This document shows, piece by piece, positions 1 to 6,043 of a stretch of DNA of 13,340 nt. The position numbers were made by a program, and so were the translations under genes. Origin of the DNA: an uncultured Collinsella sp. (GTDB taxonomy: Bacteria > Actinomycetota > Coriobacteriia > Coriobacteriales > Coriobacteriaceae); contig URSO01000059.1 in the NCBI GenBank assembly GCA_900550415.1, positions 1 through 13,340 of the forward strand, read 5' to 3'. The stretch's first letter is position 1. The number at the start of each line of letters is the position of its first letter. Under the pieces are notes generated by a model. That model was not told the DNA's origin, ran no database searches, and was given only the letters and a program-made list of their open reading frames with translations.

Positions 1-57
1 CCCTGCCGGGGCGCGAGGCATAGGGACTACCCACACGAACTCACGAAGGCTCAAAAT

Positions 58-82
58 AAACCTGTCCCCAAATGGAAGGTTT
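58..82 (-). terminator. possible terminator or REP-like hairpin after proC
   Basis: On the minus strand the proC stop codon runs straight into a small hairpin. AAACCT (82-77) can pair with AGGTTT (63-58), with an inner CC/GG pair, and the T-rich ATTTTG follows. The loop contains GGGGACAG, a core that recurs at 11083-11090 in a stronger hairpin. The stem is short, so termination here is only plausible. Positions 1-57 show no gene, no start codon context and no clear signal. Confidence 0.35.
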
Positions 83-852
83 TACTGGAGGGTGGCGTCG
101 ATGGCCTTGACTAGGGCACTGCGCATGCCGGCGTCCTCGAGCGCGACGACGCCCTTGATGGTAGCACCGCCGGGCGAGCACACGGCATCCTTCATCGCTG
201 CGGGATGCTGACCGGTTGCAAGCTGCAGCTTTGCCGTACCCAGCACCATCTGGCTCACAATGCGATAGGCATCGGCACGCGGGATACCGTGCTTGACCGC
301 CGCATCGCCCAGGGCCTCGATCGCCATGGCGACGAATGCCGGAGCGCAACCGCCCACGGTGCCGCCCACAAACAGCAGGCTCGTATCGAGCTCGACCACC
401 GTGCCAAGTTTGCCAAGTAGATCGAGCACCACAGCGCTCTGTTCATCACTAAGCGTGGAAGCCTTCTCGCAAGCGATGACGCCCTCGCCCACCGAAACCG
501 GTGTATTAGGCACCGTCGAGATATGCGCGACGCCCGGCAGGGCCTGCTCCCACTTGGCACTGTCCCAGGTCCAGGCAACCGACAGAACGACCTTTTTGGC
601 AAGAGCATCCTTGAGCGGGGCGAATACCTTCTCAATCATGTACGGCTTGACCGCAGCGACCACGATATCGGATGCGGCGACAACCTCGGCGGCATCGTGG
701 CAAGCGGCCATCCCGCGCGCCTCACAGCGCTCAACCAGTGCGTCGTAGCGACCCGCACAGGCGCACATGTCGCTCGCAGCTACACCGGCAGCGATCCAGC
801 CATCAGCCATAGCGCTCGCCATATTGCCAAAACCGACAAATCCAATCTTCAT
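82..852 (-). CDS. proC: pyrroline-5-carboxylate reductase
   Basis: This enzyme carries out the last step of proline synthesis, the NAD(P)H-dependent reduction of 1-pyrroline-5-carboxylate to L-proline in the cytoplasm. The 256-residue product has the family's usual length. It opens with MKIGFVGFGNMASAM, a Rossmann dinucleotide-binding loop (G7, G9, M11). NTPVSVGEG follows mid-protein, then a GCAPAF segment where most relatives have GSGPA(Y/F). The C-terminal signature SPGGATIKGVVALEDAGMR is strongly conserved in the family. I chose the ATG at 852 because GAAAGGA lies about 10 bases upstream and the Rossmann strand begins at once. An in-frame ATG 24 bases further out would add eight residues of no recognisable character. 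The gene lies 73 bp downstream of rlmH on the same strand and is probably cotranscribed with it. Identification is firm. Confidence 0.95.
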   Translation of the reverse strand: MKIGFVGFGNMASAMADGWIAAGVAASDMCACAGRYDALVERCEARGMAACHDAAEVVAASDIVVAAVKPYMIEKVFAPLKDALAKKVVLSVAWTWDSAKWEQALPGVAHISTVPNTPVSVGEGVIACEKASTLSDEQSAVVLDLLGKLGTVVELDTSLLFVGGTVGGCAPAFVAMAIEALGDAAVKHGIPRADAYRIVSQMVLGTAKLQLATGQHPAAMKDAVCSPGGATIKGVVALEDAGMRSALVKAIDATLQ

Positions 853-925
853 ATCACATAGTCCTTTCAGACACATTCCTCAAAACGAAAGGTATTGTCC
901 CACGCCATTGTTTCGTATTGCCGAC

Positions 926-1396
926 CTATTTGTGATACGGCTCGCCACGGCTGATCTTGCAGGCACGGTAAATCTGCTCTAGCAGCACCACACGCGCCAG
1001 GTTATGCGGCAGGGTAATGCGTCCAAAACTGAGCATCTCGTCGGCGCGTGCGCGCACATCGTCGCTCACGCCGTCCGATCCGCCAATCACAAAGGCGATG
1101 TCGCTGTTACCACGTAGCATAAGATCATCGAGCCGCGCCGAAAGTTCCTCGCTCGAGCGCTCTTTGCCCTCAATGGCCAGCAAGATCACATGTGCTCGAG
1201 GCGGCAGGGCTGCAAGAATCGCAGCCCCCTCCTTGTCGCGCGCAGCATCCACACTGCCCGCCTTAGCCGGATCGATATCGGCCACCTCGCGGATATCCAC
1301 CTTGGCATAGGCACCTAGGCGCTTGGTGTACTCAGCGCATGCGTCCTTCCAAAAGCGCTCCTTGAGCTTACCGACGCAAACGACGGTGTATTTCAC
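926..1396 (-). CDS. rlmH: 23S rRNA (pseudouridine-1915 N3)-methyltransferase RlmH
   Basis: RlmH is a small SPOUT-class enzyme that methylates N3 of pseudouridine 1915 in helix 69 of 23S rRNA, using SAM, on assembled 70S ribosomes. The 156-residue product matches the family's length. It starts MKYTVVCVGKLKE, carries the SAM-binding knot motif FVIGGSDGVSD near residue 105, and ends in LPHNLARVVLLEQIYRA and RGEPYHK, the near-invariant C-terminus. The start codon is GTG. Its Shine-Dalgarno AAGGAG lies inside the last codons of the upstream SPFH gene, whose TAG is only 6 bp away, so translation of the two genes is likely coupled. Family assignment is certain; modification of this particular residue rests on family knowledge. 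Confidence 0.96.
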   Translation of the reverse strand: MKYTVVCVGKLKERFWKDACAEYTKRLGAYAKVDIREVADIDPAKAGSVDAARDKEGAAILAALPPRAHVILLAIEGKERSSEELSARLDDLMLRGNSDIAFVIGGSDGVSDDVRARADEMLSFGRITLPHNLARVVLLEQIYRACKISRGEPYHK

Positions 1397-1402
1397 GTGC
1401 GC

Positions 1403-2341
1403 CTACTCCTTCGAATCGTTTTGAACTTTGCCGGCAGCCAGCATCTGCTCGAACATAGAGGCCGACTGCGAGAAGTCGCTCGGCAACACGACCGTCGAGG
1501 TTTTGCCCGTACGTGCGAACTCCGTCATTATCTCGGTCCACTGCGTAAACATGAACAGCTGGTTGGCCTCATCGTTGCCAACGCCTGTCTCCTGGATAAT
1601 CTCGAGCGAATCCTTGATGCCCAGCGCGATGGCTTTGCGCTGGTTGGCGATGCCCTCGCCTGCCTTTTCCATCGCCTCGGCCTCGGCGGTCGCCTCGGTG
1701 ACGCGCTTGATGCGGTCGGCCTCGGCGAGCTCCTGCGCGGCAGCGCGCTTGCGCTGGGCGGCGTTGATGTCGTTCATGGAGTTCTCAACCTCGGTCGGCA
1801 GTGCGATTTTGGTGATGAGCGTCGACACGAGGGTGAAGCCGTAGGCAGCCATCTGCTCGGAAACGGTAGCGTTGACATCCTTGGCGATGTCATCCTTCTT
1901 GGCAAAGACCTCATCGAGTGTGTAGACGGGGATGGAGGAGCGCAGGGCATCGGTGATGAAGTCGCGCATCTGGTCGACGGGCTCCTGCAGCATGTAGTAG
2001 CTCTTGTAGATGCCCGAATCTGCCGGGCCGGCGCCCATGTCATAGCTCACGTGGTACTGAGCGGAGACCTCAAGGCCGATGGTCACGTTGTCCTGGGTCT
2101 TAACGTCGATGCCAAAACCGTTTTTCATGGTGCGCAGGCTCACCGTGGCGGCCTTGCGGTCGATCACGGGCACCTTCACGTGGAAGCCCGCGTTGACGAT
2201 ACGATTGAACTTACCCAAGCGCTCGATGATCACAGCGTGCTGCTGCTCAACGACATAACAGGCGTTGGGGAGCAGGAGCAACAGGATGATGATGGGAATC
2301 AAAAGGCTGGTAAGGGCGGCGATGATACCGGAAAACAGCAT
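1403..2341 (-). CDS. SPFH/band-7 (stomatin-like) membrane protein
   Basis: The 312-residue protein belongs to the stomatin/prohibitin/HflK superfamily. These proteins form membrane-anchored oligomeric cages or microdomain scaffolds, often working with proteases. A single hydrophobic helix fills about residues 2-24 (rich in I and L, ending LLLLLPNACY). The band-7 opening VVEQQHAVIIERLGKF follows, then VNAGFHVKVPVIDRKA, and the SPFH domain runs to about residue 185. Residues 190-245 are an Ala/Glu/Lys-rich helix (QRKRAAAQELAEADRIKR) expected to form a coiled coil. The C-terminal part contains TSTVVLPSDFS, typical of the HIR/QmcA-like branch. I chose the ATG at 2341, which has GAGGAGAG six bases upstream and places the membrane helix at the N-terminus. 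A longer reading to 2425 adds 28 residues without support. The gene heads the rlmH-proC unit. The precise partner is unknown. Confidence 0.88.
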   Translation of the reverse strand: MLFSGIIAALTSLLIPIIILLLLLPNACYVVEQQHAVIIERLGKFNRIVNAGFHVKVPVIDRKAATVSLRTMKNGFGIDVKTQDNVTIGLEVSAQYHVSYDMGAGPADSGIYKSYYMLQEPVDQMRDFITDALRSSIPVYTLDEVFAKKDDIAKDVNATVSEQMAAYGFTLVSTLITKIALPTEVENSMNDINAAQRKRAAAQELAEADRIKRVTEATAEAEAMEKAGEGIANQRKAIALGIKDSLEIIQETGVGNDEANQLFMFTQWTEIMTEFARTGKTSTVVLPSDFSQSASMFEQMLAAGKVQNDSKE

Positions 2342-2423
2342 GGTCTCTCCTCTGATAGGCACACATAGCATTAGGATACCCGCACGAAGCAGCTGTGTGA
2401 CACCAACAAGAGGACCCGTGGTC

Positions 2424-2474
2424 AAAAAAGGCCAAATATGAGTACTGTTACCAGTTTAGTAACAGCGTATTTGG
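2424..2474 (-). terminator. two-tier hairpin with T tract, minus strand
   Basis: Two nested perfect 7-bp arms are visible. The outer pair is CCAAATA (2432-2438) with TATTTGG (2468-2474). The inner pair is CTGTTAC (2445-2451) with GTAACAG (2459-2465), around a 7-base loop. On the minus strand the stem is followed after two bases by TTTTTTG (2429-2423), which suits an intrinsic terminator. It would have ended transcription arriving from the transaldolase side before the insertion sequence separated them. GGTCAAAA occurs on both sides (2420-2427 and 2474-2481). The hairpin could equally be a dispersed repeat or an operator. Confidence 0.5.
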
Positions 2475-2516
2475 GTCAAAATCGCCTCTTTGAACCCGAA
2501 GTCTGGTAGCGCGCAG

Positions 2517-2532
2517 AGATGTGGTGTAAGAG
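2517..2532 (+). repeat. IS left terminal inverted repeat
   Basis: AGATGTGGTGTAAGAG matches the reverse complement of the right end at 15 of 16 positions. The only difference is T against C at the fourth base. The two ends diverge immediately inside this segment, which fixes its inner limit. Confidence 0.85.
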
Positions 2533-2569
2533 GCGGGGCATGCCCCGCCTCCGCCCTTTCTTGAAAGGG
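2531..2569. repeat. two tandem palindromes inside the IS left end
   Basis: AGGCGGGGCATGCCCCGCCT (2531-2550) is a perfect 20-bp palindrome that overlaps the last two bases of the left repeat. Four bases later CCCTTTC (2554-2560) and GAAAGGG (2563-2569) form a second perfect inverted repeat around TT. Both precede the transposase. In RNA entering from outside the element they would form stable stems. Several insertion sequences shield transposase expression from outside transcription in this way; for this element the role is inferred. Confidence 0.7.
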
Positions 2570-2588
2570 AGGGGACACCGCCTAGAAT
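2561..2588 (+). promoter_or_regulatory. likely transposase promoter
   Basis: TTGAAA (2561-2566) and TAGAAT (2583-2588) are separated by 16 bases, each one base from the sigma-70 consensus. The site lies 43 bases before the transposase start. The -35 box overlaps the 3' half of the second palindrome, so hairpin extrusion or protein binding there could compete with RNA polymerase. Confidence 0.6.
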
Positions 2589-2630
2589 TCGTCGCTGGAG
2601 TAATGAAGGTGACGGATGGAAGGAAAGGCG

Positions 2631-3950
2631 ATGCCCCAAGAAGAGAGTGTACTGCGCCTCGGCCGCGACGAGGCCCTCGAGGCGGCGAGGCTTTGGCAGG
2701 AGTGCGGCGACGCGCGCGAGTTCGCGTGCAGGGTGCTGGGCAGCGTGATGAACGCGCTGATGGACTCCGAGGCCCAGCAGATGTGCGGCGCGAGCCGCAA
2801 CGAGCGCAGCGACGGCAGGGAGAACAGCCGCAACGGCTACCGCCCCAGGTCGCTCAAGACCGCCGTGGGCGACGTGGAGCTCGAGATACCCAAGCTCAGG
2901 CACGGCACCTACTACCCCGAGGGCATGCTCGCGCGATGGTCGCGCGTCGACACCTCGGTGGCCGCCATCGTGCAGGAGATGTACGTATGCGGCGTGTCCA
3001 CCCGCAAGGTCGAGCGCGTGGCGTCCAAGCTGGGCATATCCTCGCTGTCGAGCTCGGAGGTCTCGAGCCTCTGCTCCGACCTCGACGCCGAGGTGGCGGA
3101 GTTCCGCCGCCGCGACCTGTCGGGCACGCCGTGCTGCTACCTGTGGCTCGACGCCACCTACATGAGCTGCAGGGTCGGCTCGTCGGTCGTCTCGCAGGGC
3201 GTCGTGACCGCGATCGGGCTGGGCGCCGACGGGCGCAAGCACTTCCTGGGCTGCGACGTGGTCGACACCGAGAGCGAGGACTCCTGGGCGGCATTCCTCG
3301 GCGGGCTGCGCGAGCGCGGGCTGGCCGGCGTTCGCCTCGTGGTCTCCGACAGCCACGCCGGGCTCGTGGCCGCCGTCTCGCGCCTGTTCCAGGGCTGCGC
3401 CTGGCAGCGCTGCGTGACGCACCTGCAGCGCAACCTCCAGAGCGCCTGCTCGGGCAGGCCCGAGGACTCCAAGGCGGCCGTCAGGGACCTCGTGCACGCC
3501 GCGGTCTACCAGGACGACCCCGACCTCGCGCGCTGCGTGTGGGCCGAGGCGGCGCCCTGGGTGGCGTCGGTGTCCGCCAGGGCCGGCGAGGTCTTCGAGC
3601 AGGCCGAGGACTCCGCGCTGGCGTTCACGGCCTTCCCCAGGGCGCACTGGGCCAAGCTCCGCACCAACAACGTCCAGGAGCGCGCCAACCGCGAGATAAA
3701 GCGCCGCTACAGGGTCGTGCAGTCCTTCCCCTCGAGGGAGTCGATGCTGCGCCTGACGTGCGCGAGCCTCATGGAGACCGAGGGGCAGTGGTCCCAGCAG
3801 CGCGTGTTCTCCGAGGCCTCGGCCGCCGAGGGCTTCGCCGAGCCCGCGGGCAGGCCGGCCCCGACAGAGGGGAGGCGCCGCGCGCTCGGGCGGCGCGCCA
3901 GGGAGATAGTGGACGAGATAGTCGAGAGGCGCGGTCTCAAGAAGGAGTAA
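2631..3950 (+). CDS. IS256-family (Mutator-type) transposase
   Basis: This 439-residue DDE transposase cuts and joins the element's ends. The catalytic acids are visible: D174 in YLWLDATY, D240 in VVSDSHAG, and E350 in TNNVQERANREIKRR, followed by the family's basic helix. The N-terminal third contains NGYRPRSLKT and VELEIPKLRHGTYYP, the typical zinc-free DNA-binding part of Mutator-type enzymes. CAWQRCVTHLQRN, the conserved C-x-C/H segment between the second D and the E, is also present. I chose the ATG at 2631, which has AAGGA six bases upstream. The in-frame ATG at 2616 would add MEGKA with a poorer, closer GAAGGTG site. The frame is uninterrupted and reaches the family's usual length, so the enzyme is probably active. 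Long open frames on the opposite strand and in another frame here are by-products of the extreme GC content. Confidence 0.95.
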   Translation: MPQEESVLRLGRDEALEAARLWQECGDAREFACRVLGSVMNALMDSEAQQMCGASRNERSDGRENSRNGYRPRSLKTAVGDVELEIPKLRHGTYYPEGMLARWSRVDTSVAAIVQEMYVCGVSTRKVERVASKLGISSLSSSEVSSLCSDLDAEVAEFRRRDLSGTPCCYLWLDATYMSCRVGSSVVSQGVVTAIGLGADGRKHFLGCDVVDTESEDSWAAFLGGLRERGLAGVRLVVSDSHAGLVAAVSRLFQGCAWQRCVTHLQRNLQSACSGRPEDSKAAVRDLVHAAVYQDDPDLARCVWAEAAPWVASVSARAGEVFEQAEDSALAFTAFPRAHWAKLRTNNVQERANREIKRRYRVVQSFPSRESMLRLTCASLMETEGQWSQQRVFSEASAAEGFAEPAGRPAPTEGRRRALGRRAREIVDEIVERRGLKKE

Positions 3951-3982
3951 CATCGGGACTTGCAGCGACGGACCTCGGGACG

Positions 3983-3998
3983 CTCTTACACCACGTCT
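3983..3998 (-). repeat. IS right terminal inverted repeat
   Basis: CTCTTACACCACGTCT is the inverted partner of the left end. Thirty-two bases separate the transposase stop codon from this repeat, and they show no hairpin or further frame. Confidence 0.85.
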
Positions 3999-4017
3999 GC
4001 GCGCGCCACCCTTCACC

Positions 4018-4044
4018 CAGCTGGTAAAAGCCTTTACCTTGCTG
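4018..4044. repeat. small interrupted palindrome next to the IS
   Basis: CAGC-T-GGTAAA-AGCC-TTTACC-TT-GCTG pairs through 10 base pairs around a 4-base loop. There is no T tract on either side. Its role is unknown. It is part of the 244-bp stretch between the IS and the transaldolase gene, where I see no gene. Confidence 0.45.
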
Positions 4045-4088
4045 AATACTCTCAATTTTGCACGGCGCAGGCGGGGGTACCTTTGTCC

Positions 4089-4106
4089 ACGGTAAGATAT
4101 GGAAGC
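4089..4106 (-). repeat. second copy of the transaldolase 3' end
   Basis: These 18 bases match 4245-4262, the last codons of the transaldolase gene, at 16 positions, with two transitions. Read on the minus strand both encode FHILP. In the gene a stop codon follows; here the frame continues. It may be the fossil of a partial duplication or recombination at the gene's end, or part of a dispersed repeat. Confidence 0.4.
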
Positions 4107-4140
4107 TAATCGCCAACCTAATGGCAAGTTCGTGTCGGCA

Positions 4141-4212
4141 GCCCCGGCCTTTTCTTTGCCTAGCGCGACCCTCGCGAAGCGCGTGAGCGATAGGGAAAGG
4201 AAAGGCCGGGGC
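4141..4212. repeat. long inverted repeat downstream of transaldolase gene
   Basis: Arms at 4141-4162 and 4191-4212 pair over 22 positions with one G-T wobble and one mismatch. The 28-base loop is rich in CGCG and can itself fold (CGCGA with TCGCG). It begins 31 bp after the transaldolase stop codon. No T tract follows on either strand, so it is not a classical intrinsic terminator. It may protect the mRNA 3' end, or be a non-autonomous repeat. Confidence 0.6.
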
Positions 4213-4242
4213 GAACAACCCGCGGCGCAGCCAGTGTTCGCG

Positions 4243-4947
4243 TTACGGCAGGATATGGAAGCCTAGCGAGGCGATATCCTTGGCAAAACCGCGCACGGTA
4301 TCGAGCGAGACCTCGTACGGATCGCGACCGATGTTCTTGCGCTTGGCCAGGATGCCGTTGGGCACCGTGATGATCTGACAGCCGCAGGCCTGCGCCTGGT
4401 AAATGTTGATAAGCTCGCGCGTGGACGCCCACAGGACCTCGCAGTTGGGCTTGGCGGCGGCCTTCTTGACCGACTCCGTCATAAACGGAATGGGATCGAC
4501 ACCCGTGTCGGCGATACGGCCGGCAAAGAGCGAGATGATGGACGGCGTCTCGGCGTCGACAGCGTCGACCATCTCGTCGACCTGCGCAGGCGTAAAGATG
4601 GTGGTGACGTTGACCTTAATGCCGTCGGCGGAAAGCTTGCGCACCAACTCGGCCGTGGACTCGCCCTTGGTGGTCACGCACGGAATCTTGACATAGACGT
4701 TCTCGGCCCAGGTAGCGATCTCGCGGGCCTCGATCTCCATGGTCTCGACGTCGTCGGCAAAGACCTCAAACGACACAGACACATCGGTGATATGGGCCAG
4801 GACCTCCTTGGCAAAGGCGCGGTAATCCGTCACGCCGCCCTTTTTCATAAGGGACGGGTTGGTCGTGAAACCCTGAACGTTGCCGTTCTCGTACATGTCG
4901 AGCATGCCCTCGAGGTTTGCACCGTCAGCGAACACCTTGATTGCCAT
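4243..4947 (-). CDS. transaldolase, short FSA/TalC-like type
   Basis: The 234-residue protein is a class I aldolase of the transaldolase superfamily. Such enzymes transfer a dihydroxyacetone unit between sugar phosphates in the non-oxidative pentose phosphate pathway. The sequence opens MAIKVFADGANL with the family's Asp (D8). GFTTNPSLM follows at 27-34, FEVFAD with E61, and YVKIPCV with the probable Schiff-base lysine K87. ISLFAGRIADTGVDP and STRELINIYQA complete the barrel. The length suits the short subgroup seen in staphylococci and other anaerobes rather than the 310-residue TalB type. The ATG at 4947 has AAAGGAA eight bases upstream; an upstream ATG adds eight unconvincing residues. The substrate, transaldolase or fructose-6-phosphate aldolase, cannot be settled by eye. 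The 193-bp upstream gap holds no clear consensus promoter for this gene. Confidence 0.9.
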   Translation of the reverse strand: MAIKVFADGANLEGMLDMYENGNVQGFTTNPSLMKKGGVTDYRAFAKEVLAHITDVSVSFEVFADDVETMEIEAREIATWAENVYVKIPCVTTKGESTAELVRKLSADGIKVNVTTIFTPAQVDEMVDAVDAETPSIISLFAGRIADTGVDPIPFMTESVKKAAAKPNCEVLWASTRELINIYQAQACGCQIITVPNGILAKRKNIGRDPYEVSLDTVRGFAKDIASLGFHILP

Positions 4948-5049
4948 CTGCCTGATTCCTTTCGCTTGCACACGGGCGTTAAACTGCTAAACACTTTACC
5001 TACGTTTATCAAGGCGTGAACTGCGGTTTTTTATCTTCTCGGCGAACGG

Positions 5050-5055
5050 TATAAT
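5050..5055 (+). promoter_or_regulatory. orphan -10 element facing away from tal
   Basis: A perfect TATAAT lies in the gap between tal and the HAD gene and points right. No recognisable -35 stands 17 bases before it (a run of T instead), and no plus-strand gene follows. A transcript from it would run antisense into the 3' end of the HAD phosphatase gene. Confidence 0.2.
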
Positions 5056-5140
5056 CGCTTCAGTGTTTGGATTGATAAATCGATTGAGCATGCAAAAGCA
5101 AAGAGTCGCAGTTTGAGCAAACGTCAGAAGGCGAGATTCA

Positions 5141-5968
5141 TTAGATGAGGCCGAAATGTTGCATCGCGGTGACGGTGCCGTCGTTCGCGACGTCGTCGGT
5201 CACGTAGTCGGCGACCGCCTTGACCTCGGGCATGGCGTTGCCCATGGCCACAGCCGTCTCGACGGCAGCGAGCATGCCCAGGTCGTTGCCCGAATCGCCG
5301 AAGCCAAAGGTGTGCGCATTTCCCTCGCGGCCCAGATACTCCAGCGCTCGCGCCACACCCACGCCTTTGTCAATACCCTTGGGGCTCAGCTCGCGATTCT
5401 GGCCGCCGGTATTGCACAGCTCAAAGTTGCGGTCGATAAAGCCATCGTCGTTGGCCACGCGAGCCAAGCCGGGCGCGTTAAGGCACACCTTGCCCACGCG
5501 CAGACGACCGTCGATGCGCATTTCCTCGGCGCTGTGCACCGCAGCAGCGCCGATCAAAGACGACTGCTCAACGCCCGCAGGCTCCAGCGCAAAGGTCGCA
5601 GCATTGGCCTCGAAAAAGGCCTCGAACCCTGCCGCAACAATGCGACGCGCAAGCTCCTCGACAATACCCTCGTCAATGCAATCCTCGTGCACCACACGCC
5701 CCTCGACCTCGAGCGTGGCGCCCGCCATGGCCACGACACCCGCAGGGTCGAGCGCGCGCAGGCTGTCCGCAATCAGCCACAAGGGGCGACCCGTGCAGAT
5801 AAACGCCTTGTGCCCTGCGTCGCGCAGACGATGAAACGCCTCGATGACCGCCTGCGAGGGATGCACCGCCGAAAAGTCCTTATCGGTCATATCGTCGGGG
5901 TCGAACGACGTCAGCGTGCCGTCCACGTCAAAAAACAATACGGCGGAATCGGGGCACGCATCAATCAT
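5141..5968 (-). CDS. HAD-superfamily hydrolase, Cof/type IIB phosphatase-like
   Basis: The 275-residue protein is a haloacid-dehalogenase-type phosphatase acting on an unknown small phosphorylated substrate in the cytoplasm. Motif I is LFFDVDGTLTSF, with nucleophile D14 and acid D16. Motif II is ICTGRPLWL near residue 80, with its threonine. The lysine of motif III probably lies in SPKGIDKGVGV. Motif IV is GFGDSGNDLGML, with D225 and D229 binding magnesium. The stretch between motifs II and III, about 110 residues, suits a C2-type cap, as in Cof and sugar-phosphatase relatives. The ATG at 5968 has AAAGGAA seven bases upstream and puts motif I close to the N-terminus; a start 36 bases earlier is not supported. 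It is transcribed divergently from the RlmKL gene, 75 bp away. Family is sure, substrate is not. Confidence 0.9.
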   Translation of the reverse strand: MIDACPDSAVLFFDVDGTLTSFDPDDMTDKDFSAVHPSQAVIEAFHRLRDAGHKAFICTGRPLWLIADSLRALDPAGVVAMAGATLEVEGRVVHEDCIDEGIVEELARRIVAAGFEAFFEANAATFALEPAGVEQSSLIGAAAVHSAEEMRIDGRLRVGKVCLNAPGLARVANDDGFIDRNFELCNTGGQNRELSPKGIDKGVGVARALEYLGREGNAHTFGFGDSGNDLGMLAAVETAVAMGNAMPEVKAVADYVTDDVANDGTVTAMQHFGLI

Positions 5969-6006
5969 ATGGGTTCCTTTCGAGGATAAGGGCAAACGAA
6001 GCATCC

Positions 6007-6016
6007 ATCATATAAT
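6007..6016. promoter_or_regulatory. overlapping divergent -10 elements
   Basis: The 75-bp gap between the HAD and RlmKL genes holds a perfect TATAAT on the plus strand (6011-6016), 27 bases before the RlmKL start. TATGAT on the minus strand (6012-6007) overlaps it. Neither has a good -35. If both are used, the two genes compete for polymerase at one spot. Confidence 0.45.
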
Positions 6017-6043
6017 GGAGCGACGCAACCAGAGAGGTCACCC

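Larger units (their letters stand above)
2517..3998 (+). mobile_element. IS256-family insertion sequence, complete (about 1.48 kb)
   Basis: The element has 16-bp terminal inverted repeats that match at 15 of 16 positions and one intact transposase frame between them. Its length suits the IS256 (Mutator) family. The flanks are gcgcgcag (2509-2516) on the left and gcgcgcgc (3999-4006) on the right. These could be an 8-bp target duplication with two differences, or simply an alternating-GC target; IS256 relatives usually duplicate 8-9 bp. It lies between the SPFH-rlmH-proC unit and the transaldolase gene and breaks no recognisable frame. Codon use differs from the neighbours: G/C third positions are very frequent and AGG is a common arginine codon, whereas neighbouring genes mainly use CGC. 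That points to horizontal arrival. Confidence 0.9.

Noticed and set aside
885..916. ACGAAA/TTTCGT inverted repeat between rlmH and proC
   Set aside because: Six-base arms with a 20-base loop are too weak to support a terminator or operator call.
2486..2512. tRNA-like GGGTTCAAA string on the minus strand left of the IS
   Set aside because: It resembles a T-loop, but no acceptor, D or anticodon stems can be formed around it.
2519..4027. 502-codon plus-strand frame overlapping the transposase
   Set aside because: It is out of frame with a clear DDE transposase, has an extreme Arg/Gly composition, and runs through both inverted repeats. GGAG before an ATG at 2603 is coincidental.
2448..4127. 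559-codon open frame on the minus strand across the IS
   Set aside because: It runs antisense to the transposase, has a repetitive Arg/Ala/Gly/His composition with no family motifs, and crosses both IS ends. It is a by-product of GC-rich codons.
3937..4218. 93-codon minus-strand frame covering the IS right end and the gap
   Set aside because: It spans the IS boundary and a hairpin, so it cannot be an ancestral gene. Only its FHILP stretch is of interest, recorded as a transaldolase-end repeat.
5156..5989. 277-codon plus-strand frame opposite the HAD phosphatase
   Set aside because: All HAD motifs lie on the minus strand. This frame has no ribosome site or recognisable motif.
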